Below are positions 17,717 through 25,891 of a DNA stretch of 64,000 nucleotides, one piece after another; positions within the stretch are counted from its first letter, which is position 1; each line of letters begins with the position of its first letter. Below the pieces are notes generated by a model. It did no database searches. It had not been told where the DNA came from and saw only the letters and a program-made list of their open reading frames with translations. Source of the DNA: AP-15 sp963777435 (GTDB lineage Bacteria; Pseudomonadota; Alphaproteobacteria; ATCC43930; CGMCC-115725). Where the stretch lies: assembly GCA_963777435.1 (NCBI GenBank), contig CAVZQT010000002.1, positions 992,001-1,056,000 on the forward strand, given 5' to 3'. The translations under genes were made by a program, and so were the position numbers.

Positions 17717-18601
17717 ATGAAAATCGGTTTTATCGGGCTCGGGATTATGGGGCTTCCGATGGCCCTCAACCTGATCAAAGGCGGGCACCAGCTTTTCGTG
17801 TTCGGCAAGCGTCGGCTGCCGGCGGATGTGCGGGAGGCGGGAGCCACGATCTGCGACACTTTGAAGGAAATCGCCGAGCGCTCCGAAATCATCATCCTGA
17901 TGGTGCCCGACACGCCTGACGTCAAGAATGTGCTGTTCGATCCGGGCGGCGTCGCCGAGGGATTGTCGCCGGGAAAAATCGTCGTCGATATGAGCTCGAT
18001 CTCGCCGATCGAGACCAAGGAATTCGCCGCCGAGATCACCAAAAAGGGCTGCGGCTATGTCGATGCGCCGGTCTCGGGCGGCGAAGTCGGCGCCAAGGCG
18101 GCGTCGTTGACGATCATGGCCGGCGGCGCCGAATTGGACTTTAACAAGGTCAAGCCGCTACTCGATCTGATGGGGAAGAACATCACCCTGGTTGGCGAGG
18201 TCGGCGCCGGCCAGACAACAAAAGTCGCAAACCAAATCATCGTAGCGTTGACCATTGAGGCGGTCGGCGAGGCATTGCTCTTCGCCTCGCGCGCCGGCGC
18301 CGACCCTGCCAAGGTTCGGCAGGCGCTGATGGGCGGGTTCGCCTCCTCGCGCATTCTCGAAGTTCACGGCGAGCGGATGATCAAGCGCACCTTTGATCCA
18401 GGCTTCCGCATCGAACTGCATCAAAAGGATTTGAGCCTCGCATTGCAGGGCGCGCGCGCGCTGAGCCTGTCGCTGCCCAATACCGCAACGACGCAGGAGC
18501 TGTTCAACGCCGCGGCAGCTCTTGGCGGCAAAGGGTGGGATCATTCCGGGCTTGTCCGCGTGCTCGAACATCTCGCCCAGCACGAGGTTGCGAAAACGTG
18601 A
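17717..18601 (+). CDS. NAD(P)-dependent beta-hydroxyacid dehydrogenase (GarR/GlxR type)
   Basis: A 294-residue 6-phosphogluconate-dehydrogenase-like enzyme, probably 2-hydroxy-3-oxopropionate (tartronate semialdehyde) reductase. The dinucleotide motif is KIGFIGLGIMGLPMALNL. The substrate-binding motif is YVDAPVSGGEVGAKAASLTI and the catalytic Lys sits in GQTTKVANQIIV. AGGAGGGG lies just before the ATG at 17717, so the start is secure. 3-hydroxyisobutyrate dehydrogenase is the main alternative. It is convergent with manC, with only 19 bases between the stops. Confidence 0.88.
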   Translation: MKIGFIGLGIMGLPMALNLIKGGHQLFVFGKRRLPADVREAGATICDTLKEIAERSEIIILMVPDTPDVKNVLFDPGGVAEGLSPGKIVVDMSSISPIETKEFAAEITKKGCGYVDAPVSGGEVGAKAASLTIMAGGAELDFNKVKPLLDLMGKNITLVGEVGAGQTTKVANQIIVALTIEAVGEALLFASRAGADPAKVRQALMGGFASSRILEVHGERMIKRTFDPGFRIELHQKDLSLALQGARALSLSLPNTATTQELFNAAAALGGKGWDHSGLVRVLEHLAQHEVAKT

Positions 18602-18620
18602 TCGCCGCCGCTCCCGGCCG

Positions 18621-20036
18621 TTAACTGCGGCCGTAGCTGTCTTCGAAGCGAATGATGTCGTCCTCGCCGAGATAACTTCCCGACTGGACCTCGATTAGAT
18701 GCAGCGGGATCTTGCCGGGGTTCTCGAGCCGGTGTGCCGTGCCGAGGGGAATGTAGGTCGATTGATCCTCGGTCAGCATCAATTCCTCGTCGCCGCGGCG
18801 GATCTTGGCCGTGCCTTGGACGACGATCCAATGCTCGGCGCGGTGATGGTGCATCTGAAGGGATAGCCTTCCACCAGGTTTGACCGTGATGTGCTTGACC
18901 TGGACCCGGTGGCCGTTATGCAGCGCGCGGTAGGTGCCCCAGGGGCGATGCACCGTCGGCAACGCATCCTTCTCGTCGCGCCGCTCGGCGGCGAGCCGAG
19001 CGACCAACCGCCGCACCTCTTGCGTTCGGTTGCGCGGCGCCAGCATCAGCGCGTCGCCGGTGGCGACCACGACGAGGTCTTCGATGCCGATCGCGGCGAC
19101 AAGTCCGGCCTCCGAGCGAAGATAGCAATTGCGGGTGTCCTCGGCGATGACATTGCCGGCGATCGCGTTGCCGGCCTCGTCCTTGTCGCTGATTTCCCAC
19201 AACGCATCCCACGAACCGACATCGCTCCATGCCATGCCCACGGGCACGACCGCTGCCCGCGACGTGTGTTCCATAACGGCATAATCGATCGAATCAGCGG
19301 GGCAGGTCTCGAACGCCGCCTTGTCGAGGCGGATGAAATCATCGTCACGCCGCGCACCGGCGAGAGCGCTTCGACACGCGCCGACGATATCCGGCCTCAT
19401 GCGCTCCAATTCGTCGAGGAACAGCGCCGCCGGGAACAGAAACATGCCGCCGTTCCAGAAATGCTCACCTGAGGCGACAAACTCTTCGGCTACGTCCAAT
19501 TCAGGCTTTTCAACAAATTCGGCCACCCGAAACACGCCGGGAATCCCGTCAACGGGAGCGCCGCGCCGGATATAGCCGTAACCGGTTTCAGGTCGCTCCG
19601 GGGTGATGCCAAACGTCGCCAGGGCGCCAGCGCGAGCGGCGGCCCCAGCGCGGTCGATCGCCGCGGCAAAAGCCGGTTCGTCACCGATAATGTGATCCGA
19701 CGGCAGCAGCAGCATCAGGGCTTGCGGCTCGGTCTCGGCCAGGATCAACGCGGCGATGCACGCGGCGGGGGCGGTATTGCGCCCGACGGGTTCGAGCAGC
19801 AACGCGCGCGATCGCGCCCCCGCCTCGCGCAGCTGCTCGGCAACGATGAACCGGTGCTCTTCATTGGCGACGAGGAGCGGTGCAGCGAAACGGCTGGGAT
19901 CGGCCACGCGCCGCACGGTCTGCTGCAGCAGGCTGTCGTCGCCAAGCAGCCGAAGCAGCTGCTTGGGGAACAGGGTGCGCGACATTGGCCATAGCCGCGT
20001 CCCAGATCCGCCGGAAAGAATGACTGGGTAGATCAT
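18621..20036 (-). CDS. manC: mannose-1-phosphate guanylyltransferase / mannose-6-phosphate isomerase
   Basis: A 471-residue bifunctional type II enzyme that makes GDP-mannose for surface polysaccharides. The nucleotidyltransferase N-terminus is VILSGGSGTRLWPMSR followed by PKQLL. The middle has FVEKPELDVA and EHFWNGGMFLF, and VGSWDALWEIS fits the family. The C-terminal cupin isomerase domain holds RPWGTYRAL, VKHITVKPGGRLSLQMHHHR and EHWIVVQGTAKI. The ATG at 20036 (MIYPVILSGG) is preferred; the longer reading adds 17 residues. GDP-mannose could feed the glycan modified by the nearby carbamoyltransferase, but that link is inference. Confidence 0.95.
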   Translation of the reverse strand: MIYPVILSGGSGTRLWPMSRTLFPKQLLRLLGDDSLLQQTVRRVADPSRFAAPLLVANEEHRFIVAEQLREAGARSRALLLEPVGRNTAPAACIAALILAETEPQALMLLLPSDHIIGDEPAFAAAIDRAGAAARAGALATFGITPERPETGYGYIRRGAPVDGIPGVFRVAEFVEKPELDVAEEFVASGEHFWNGGMFLFPAALFLDELERMRPDIVGACRSALAGARRDDDFIRLDKAAFETCPADSIDYAVMEHTSRAAVVPVGMAWSDVGSWDALWEISDKDEAGNAIAGNVIAEDTRNCYLRSEAGLVAAIGIEDLVVVATGDALMLAPRNRTQEVRRLVARLAAERRDEKDALPTVHRPWGTYRALHNGHRVQVKHITVKPGGRLSLQMHHHRAEHWIVVQGTAKIRRGDEELMLTEDQSTYIPLGTAHRLENPGKIPLHLIEVQSGSYLGEDDIIRFEDSYGRS

Positions 20037-20365
20037 CGCTCTCCCCTCGCGCTGAGCCGCGCGACCAACTCCAAATTGAGTCATCAAGTTAGCTGCTTTT
20101 TAGCCCGGCGAAAACGCCGCTGCTTGCGGCGGATGACGCGGGTTATGTCGCTCTCGCGAGTGACAGCCTCATGCAGGGTGATAGACATAATTTGTTGCTA
20201 ATCCGCCGCGGCCGCGCTGTACCTGTCAACTGGCTCGGCAGGGTTGAGCGGCCTGCATCGGAGACCTGCACAGATCAATCTAGGTTGCCGCTTGAAAATG
20301 TACCTAAAGTTACGGTGTCGCACGATCTTGTTTCGCCCGGGTCAACCTGACTGGAGGTCCGCGTT
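20037..20365. other. intergenic between divergent manC and amidohydrolase
   Basis: The region must hold promoters for two divergent genes. I see no coding frame of note and no confident -35/-10 pair. GGAGGT precedes the amidohydrolase ATG at 20366. Confidence 0.4.
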
Positions 20366-21515
20366 ATGCAATACCAGCGAATTTCGGCCGATTGTCATCT
20401 CGACATGCTCTGGCTGCCGCCCGATCTGTTCACCTCGAACGCATCGAGCAAGCTCAGAGATCTGATGCCCTATGTCGCCAAGCAGCCGGACGGCACCGAG
20501 CGTTGGACCGACAATAGCGGCGCTGAGTACGGTCTTTGTGGCGGCGTCGGCGCCACCGGCACGCCGTGGGTCCCTGGCAAGCAATTGCGCGCCGACAAGA
20601 TGGCCGAGGCCGGGCTGTATGACGACTATTTCAAAAAGGGCATGCGGCGGCCAGGCGATCCGCATCTGCGGGTCAAGGACATGGACCGCGACGGCGTCGA
20701 CGCCGAGGTCATCTACGGCATCCTGGCCGCTTGCGCCAAGATGAAGGACCCGGAAGCGGCCGACGAGATGCTGCGCATCTATAACGATTTCATGCACAAT
20801 TTCAGCAGCTACTATCCCGACCGCATGATCGGTCTAGCCTGTCTGCCCTACAACAACATCGAGGGTGCCGCGCGGGAAGTCCGCCGGGTTGCCAAGTTGG
20901 GCATGAAGGGCGTCGAGCTCTCCTGCTCCTGGCATATGACGCCGATGTGGCACCCGATGTGGGATCCTCTCTGGGAGGCGGTGAACGAGACCCAGCTGCC
21001 GCTGCATTTCCACACCTTCCCGGCAACCGATCCCGAATTGCGCAAATCCCTAGACCCGGCCATCGCCCGCCGCATGACCTATAGCGGGTTGTGCCGTTTC
21101 CAGATGACCTTGGCGACGATCCTGACCGACCTGATGGGTGCGGCGGTGTTCGAGCGCTTCCCGAACATTCGCGTTGTCTTTGGCGAGAGCGGCATCGGCT
21201 GGATACCTTATGTGATCGACCGCATGGATTTCGAATACAAGGACCAATATCAGGACCTCAAGCTGAAGAAGCTGCCGAGCGAGTACTGGCGCAACCAGTG
21301 CCGCGCGACGTTCCAGTATGACCGGGTCGGCACCAAACTGATCGAGGATATGGGGGTCGAAACTCTGATGTGGGGCTCGGACTTCCCGCATCCGGACGGG
21401 GTGTGGCCAGAGTTCGAAGAAGTATATCGACGAGCAGTTCGCGCATCTGCCTGCCGAGGTCACCTACAAAATGACCTGCGAGAACGCAGGCAAATTCTAC
21501 GGGCTGATGAACTGA
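20366..21515 (+). pseudogene. amidohydrolase-2 family metal-dependent hydrolase, one frameshift near the 3' end
   Basis: About 382 residues of an amidohydrolase (ACMSD-like TIM barrel) that acts as a metal-dependent hydrolase or decarboxylase. SADCHLDML supplies the N-terminal metal site; LPLHFHTFP, VFGESGIGWIPY and WGSDFPHPDG supply the remaining His/Glu/Asp ligands. The frame breaks at CCAGAGTTCGAAG near 21416; removing one T gives the expected tail KKYIDEQFAHL, TYKMTCENAGKFYGLMN and a TGA at 21513-21515. The open frame otherwise runs on to 21610 with nonsense. GGAGGT precedes the ATG. Substrate unknown; it may be functional if the indel is an error. Confidence 0.85.
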
Positions 21516-21582
21516 TCCGAGGCGGCTGCCGGGTTCGGCCGCGCCTATCGCGGGCGAACCAAAAGCAAGGTGCGAACTACCC

Positions 21583-21606
21583 GGGCGGCTTCGGCCGCCC
21601 TTTTTT
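21583..21606 (+). terminator. rho-independent terminator
   Basis: A perfect 7-bp stem GGGCGGC/GCCGCCC encloses a TTCG tetraloop and is followed by six T residues (21601-21606). It stands 68 bases after the repaired stop of the amidohydrolase. Confidence 0.92.
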
Positions 21607-21718
21607 GTGACCTGATCGCAGCGTTGATTGACCAACAGAGGATGCCGGCGAATTAGGACGTGCCGGGGCAATAAGCAGACCACTTCAATGATGTCAAACA
21701 GACGTCAAAGAAGAAAAT

Positions 21719-21814
21719 GGCCCCGGACATGCCGGGGCCAAGTTTGAACAGGGAGGCTTCACGTCTGGGAGACGTAAGGGTCCGAAGACCCTCTTCCCGA
21801 GCATAACTCGGGAA
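21719..21814 (-). ncRNA. candidate small structured RNA, four hairpins
   Basis: Four perfect hairpins follow one another within 96 bases. The arms are 21719-21726/21732-21739 (GGCCCCGG/CCGGGGCC), 21761-21765/21771-21775, 21777-21782/21787-21792 and 21794-21801/21807-21814. On the minus strand the third becomes a cUUCGg tetraloop. The last hairpin read on the minus strand is the GC-rich one, followed by ATTTTCTTCTTT like a terminator. Unpaired CCTCCCT between two hairpins on that strand resembles an anti-Shine-Dalgarno motif. No protein frame fits. It lies about 170 bases after the lysR stop, so it may be a 3'UTR RNA. I could not match it to a named family. Confidence 0.45.
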
Positions 21815-21986
21815 CCTTTATTCACGGTAACGACCGCGAAAACCCTTTGCGATGTACCATCGCGTGCTGAGAAGATGCTTTTTTTGGATGACGAGTACCA
21901 CCGGGAATTTCGTCTAGCACGTCTGCAAAAACCGCAATCCTCTGTAAAACCGAGAATCCATTTAGGGCTTCGCCGTTTTTCCTGGT

Positions 21987-22880
21987 TCAGCTGAGCCGGC
22001 TTTCGGCGACCTTGCGCAGCAGAAAATCACGGAAAACGCTAATGCGCTTGGAGGCGCGCAATTCCTCAGGATAAACAAAATAGGCCTCGATCGGCGGGCC
22101 CGTTAGTTCCGGCAATACCCGAATGAGGTCGGTGTGTTCGACAGCGATGAAATCCGACAATGCGGCTATGCCGAGGCCGCTCAGAACCGCGCGCAACATC
22201 GCATAGAAGTTGTTGACGGCAAGAATCGGCTTGCGCTCCTGCCCAGGCTTCGCTCCGGCATCGAGCAACCAATTGACGTTTTGCACCGGAGGCCGCGAAT
22301 CCTCGCCATAGACGATCAGTCGGTGCTTATCGAGATCTTCCGGCTGCTGCGGCATCCCATGTTTCTTGATGTAATCGGGAGCGGCATAGACGTGAGTAGG
22401 GACGCTCAAGAGGTGCCGCTGGATTAGATCGGGCTGGCGCGGCGGGGACATGCGAATCGCCACGTCGGCCTCGCGCATCGACAAATCGAGCTCGGTATCG
22501 TCGATCACCATCGTGACTTGGATATCGGGATAGAGATCGAGAAAGTCGCGGATCCGCGGCGTAAGCCAAGTCGAGCCAAACGCCACCGTGGTCGTGATCT
22601 TTAGAGGTCCTTTGGGCCGGTCCTTTGATTCCGAGATTAGCCCTTCGGCCATCGACAGTTTGGCAAAAACTTCGCGCGCGGTGCGAAACAGCAATTCCCC
22701 CTGCTCGGTAAGAATCAGGCCGCGGGCGTGTCGGTGAAACAACGGAACGCTGAGGCTTTCCTCCAATGCACTGATTTGCCGGCTGACCGCGGACTGGCTA
22801 AGGTTCAGTGATTCGCCCGCATGGGTAAAGCTGCCTGCCTCCGCGACAGCGTGGAACACCCGCAATTTGTCCCAGTCCAT
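21987..22880 (-). CDS. LysR-family transcriptional regulator
   Basis: A 297-residue LysR regulator. The winged helix-turn-helix occupies residues 1-65: WDKLRVFHAVAEAGSFTHAG, LNLSQSAVSRQISALEESL, and LFHRHARGLILTEQGELLF. The periplasmic-binding-like effector domain starts at KGPLKITTTVAFGSTW and contains DADVAIRM-type (EADVAIRMSPP) and AALSDFIAV segments. The ATG at 22880 fits the family exactly; an open extension upstream overlaps trxB and was rejected. It follows trxB on the same strand with 40 bases between, an arrangement seen in other alphaproteobacteria, so both are probably co-transcribed. Confidence 0.93.
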   Translation of the reverse strand: MDWDKLRVFHAVAEAGSFTHAGESLNLSQSAVSRQISALEESLSVPLFHRHARGLILTEQGELLFRTAREVFAKLSMAEGLISESKDRPKGPLKITTTVAFGSTWLTPRIRDFLDLYPDIQVTMVIDDTELDLSMREADVAIRMSPPRQPDLIQRHLLSVPTHVYAAPDYIKKHGMPQQPEDLDKHRLIVYGEDSRPPVQNVNWLLDAGAKPGQERKPILAVNNFYAMLRAVLSGLGIAALSDFIAVEHTDLIRVLPELTGPPIEAYFVYPEELRASKRISVFRDFLLRKVAESRLS

Positions 22881-22920
22881 CCCTACTCCCCAAACGCTGG
22901 GTTGGAGCAACGAGCGCCCG

Positions 22921-23892
22921 CTACTCCGCGGCGTGCATTGTCGTGGCTTCCTCCTGCGCCGCGAGAAATTTTTCGGCTTCGAGCGCCGCCATGCAACCCA
23001 TTCCGGCAGCCGTGACCGCTTGGCGAAAAATCTTGTCCCTGACATCGCCTGCGGCAAATACCCCCGGGATGTTGGTCTCGGTCGAATCCGGCCGGCTAAT
23101 GATATAGCCCTCCGGATCGAGTCGAAGCTGCCCTGCGACAAGAGCGGTCACTGGCGTGTGCCCGATGGCGATGAAGACGCCATCGCAAGGAATGTCGAAC
23201 AGTCGGCCGACACGGACATCGCGCAGCCGCACCCCCGTCACCCGCGGCGGCTCCGGTTCACCGAGAATCTCTTCGACCACCGCGTCCCAGATGATGTCGA
23301 TCTTCGGGTTACGAAACAGCCGGTCCTGCAGAATCTTTTCCGCCCGCAGTGCATTGCGGCGATGAACCAGGGTTACCTGGCGTGCGTGGTTGGTCAAATA
23401 GAGGGCCTCTTCGACCGCGGTATTGCCGCCGCCGACAACAACGACATCCTTGCCCCGGAAAAAAAAGCCGTCGCAGGTGGCGCAGGCCGAGACGCCAAAA
23501 CCGCGAAAGATCTCCTCGCTTGGCAGACCGAGCCAACGCGCTTGCGCGCCGGTGGCGATGATCACGGTCTCGCCGACATAGACATCGCCCGAATCGCCGG
23601 TCGCGGCAAACGGCCTTTGTCCCAGGTCGAGGCGCTCGATAAGGTCGACCACAACGCGCGCGCCAACGTGCTCGGCCTGTTGCTGCATTTGCTCCATCAA
23701 CCACGGACCCTGAACGACCTCGGCAAAGCCCGGGTAATTCTCGACATCGGTCGTGATCGTCAATTGGCCGCCCGGCTGTAATCCGGTGACGAGGAGCGGT
23801 TCGAGATTGGCGCGCGCTGCATAGATTGCCGCAGTATAGCCGGCCGGACCGGCGCCGATGATCAAAACTTTGCTGTGGTAACGTTCGGACAT
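22921..23892 (-). CDS. trxB: thioredoxin-disulfide reductase
   Basis: A 323-residue class II flavoprotein reductase that passes electrons from NADPH to thioredoxin. The FAD motif is VLIIGAGPAGYTAAIYAARA, GGQLTITTDVENYPG follows, the redox-active pair is ACATCDG (Cys137, Cys140), the NADPH motif is VVVGGGNTAVEEALYL, and the C-terminal FAD motif is GVFAAGDVRD. All catalytic features are present. ATG at 23892. The downstream lysR may regulate thiol or redox genes, though its targets are unknown. Confidence 0.95.
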   Translation of the reverse strand: MSERYHSKVLIIGAGPAGYTAAIYAARANLEPLLVTGLQPGGQLTITTDVENYPGFAEVVQGPWLMEQMQQQAEHVGARVVVDLIERLDLGQRPFAATGDSGDVYVGETVIIATGAQARWLGLPSEEIFRGFGVSACATCDGFFFRGKDVVVVGGGNTAVEEALYLTNHARQVTLVHRRNALRAEKILQDRLFRNPKIDIIWDAVVEEILGEPEPPRVTGVRLRDVRVGRLFDIPCDGVFIAIGHTPVTALVAGQLRLDPEGYIISRPDSTETNIPGVFAAGDVRDKIFRQAVTAAGMGCMAALEAEKFLAAQEEATTMHAAE

Positions 23893-23962
23893 CGCGGCTC
23901 CTGTCGGTTCGACGCTTACTACATTATTTCACCGTGCAGCAACTTTAAGGCGTCGGCGGCCG

Positions 23963-25891
23963 CTAAAACCCAAACATGTGATCAAGGCTGAAGGCGCCAT
24001 CTGCGCCGAGCAGCCCGTGATAACCGAAGAGACGACAGGTTGTATCGCGAATGACCGCATAAGCCTTGCTGCCGGCGCGCGCCCGCGTGACGGCGTCGAA
24101 CAGGGCGTGGTAGCGCCAAAGGCGGGAGCCGGAACACGGGATCGCCAAGTCCCGGCGACCCACCTCCACGCCGTTGCCGTCGCAAAGGATGATCTCGGTA
24201 GCGCTGATAGGCCGCCACCGGCGCGACGCGGGATAGATCAGCTGGCACAAAGTATCGTAGCTGCCGTGACCTAAGCGCAGAAACAGTCGGGTCGACAGCC
24301 CGGGTGGCCGGCCGCTGTAGGATTGCGGTTCGTCGCGGTAAGTCAGCACTGTGTTGAAGACGTGCGCGCCAAAGCTGGTTTCGGCGGCATGATCGCCATC
24401 GCGGCGGTGATACCTGAAGATTGCGTGCAGCCAGCCATCGGCCTCCTTGCCGGTCGCAAAGTCATAAACCAGCTCGACATGGCCATAGCCATCGCCCAGC
24501 GCCTCGATCCCTGGGGCGCGGTCGAGATCGAGGACGCTCGCATGGTCACGCCGCAGCCGGCCGAACGGGTAACGTAGAACCTCGTTCCCCTCGGCATCGT
24601 AGACGATCGCGGCGATCGGCAATTCGGTTTGGCGGATCGCCATTGGCGTCGGCAGCACCTCGGTCCGCCACTCGTCTCGCGGCAATACCGGCGCCGGCAG
24701 CAGAAACCCCTTGCCGAGCAAGTTCGTCAGACTCGGCAGGTTAGAATCGGGATCGAGATCGTCGCGCTCGACATTGACATGAGCAATTCGGCGGCGGTTT
24801 CGTCCGACGATTTCATAGCGCGGCCGCACCATGTGTTTGCCGGCGCGCAGCTCGAACTGATCGGGCCAGGCAAAATCTGGTAGCAGCTCGCCGACATCCA
24901 CCGCGCGAGTGGCGAAGGGCGCGAGTGGCTCAGTGATTGGCGCCACGCGATCTCGGCCCATTCGATTGAGCCCGATGGCCCCTGCCGGAATCGGAACAGG
25001 ATGACTGTTCTGGATCCACAGCACGACCTGTTCGCCGCAGGTCGGCGCCGGCAGGCCGGCGTAGCGGTCGGCCGGCCACGCGTTGGCGTCATGTGTCGAC
25101 GACAGCGACCGATCGCCACCGGCCGCGGCTTCGCTATCGTCCCCGCCATAGGTGTCGAGCGCGTATTTGACGATATCGTGGCCGGCGGCACCGACGATGT
25201 GCAGAAATAGCTGGCCGGCAAATTCCGCCAAGCCAAAACGCGCCCGGATCTCGCGGCTGTCGAGGACGATGCTCGCGGCTGCCGGACCGCAGCTTTCGCA
25301 CCATTCGGCGAGTATTTCGCCGGTCTCGCCGAACAAAGTCAGCCAGCACGTCACCGCTTGGCTGCTGTAGCCTGACCAGTAGTTCGCCGTTGCCAGACGG
25401 GTGTGCAGTCGCTCGCTGTCGCGAAAAAACGCGAAATTGGTCGCGAAGTTGAGCGGGTCGAGGTAGGCGTGGCGCTTCGTGAGGCGACAAGCGGGGATCC
25501 GCATCGCGTCGAGACTGAAGATTGGCGCACCCTCGGGAACAAACGGCTCAAGGTGAGTGATCAGCCGTTCGGCATCGAAGGCCGCGACGAAGACCGAGCG
25601 CGCGCTTGAGGCGGCAAGTTCCGTGATCGGCGCCGCTGATCGACCGAGAATGCAGCTGCCCAACCGCTCGATCCGCTGGACAAAGACTCCGGCAATATCG
25701 ATGCCGCCAAGCCCAAACAGCTCGGCAAAAGGCTCGATCGCACCACTCGGATCGCAAATCGCTACCGGCGAATTGTCGGCCAAAGTCTGGAGCAGCTTTT
25801 GAGCGGGCCTTGCCGCACTCGGATGGGTCAGCGCCTTATAGAGGGTGTTCCCTCCGGTGGCGTTATTGAACGTCTCGATCCGCAGCACCAT
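23963..25891 (-). CDS. uncharacterised 642-residue protein of the LPS cluster
   Basis: A long soluble protein I do not recognise. It has no signal peptide or membrane helix. The first 150 residues are Rossmann-like in feel (SPVAICDPSGAIEPFAELFG, RSVFVAAFDAERLITHL). The remainder is rich in aromatic and acidic residues with two Ig-like or beta-sandwich-like segments (ILAEWCESCGPAAASIVLDS; VELVYDFATGKEADGWLHAI). It ends SLDHMFGF. It is the last gene of a minus-strand set with Kdo hydroxylase, an ELM1-family protein and a double PAP2 phosphatase, so a role in lipid A or cell-surface assembly is possible. The first 64 bases overlap the PAP2 reading frame; that overlap may be an indel artefact. 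Confidence 0.75.
   Translation of the reverse strand: MVLRIETFNNATGGNTLYKALTHPSAARPAQKLLQTLADNSPVAICDPSGAIEPFAELFGLGGIDIAGVFVQRIERLGSCILGRSAAPITELAASSARSVFVAAFDAERLITHLEPFVPEGAPIFSLDAMRIPACRLTKRHAYLDPLNFATNFAFFRDSERLHTRLATANYWSGYSSQAVTCWLTLFGETGEILAEWCESCGPAAASIVLDSREIRARFGLAEFAGQLFLHIVGAAGHDIVKYALDTYGGDDSEAAAGGDRSLSSTHDANAWPADRYAGLPAPTCGEQVVLWIQNSHPVPIPAGAIGLNRMGRDRVAPITEPLAPFATRAVDVGELLPDFAWPDQFELRAGKHMVRPRYEIVGRNRRRIAHVNVERDDLDPDSNLPSLTNLLGKGFLLPAPVLPRDEWRTEVLPTPMAIRQTELPIAAIVYDAEGNEVLRYPFGRLRRDHASVLDLDRAPGIEALGDGYGHVELVYDFATGKEADGWLHAIFRYHRRDGDHAAETSFGAHVFNTVLTYRDEPQSYSGRPPGLSTRLFLRLGHGSYDTLCQLIYPASRRWRPISATEIILCDGNGVEVGRRDLAIPCSGSRLWRYHALFDAVTRARAGSKAYAVIRDTTCRLFGYHGLLGADGAFSLDHMFGF

Noticed and set aside
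22867..23781. 304-residue plus-strand frame opposite trxB
   Set aside because: Antisense shadow of trxB, low-complexity composition.
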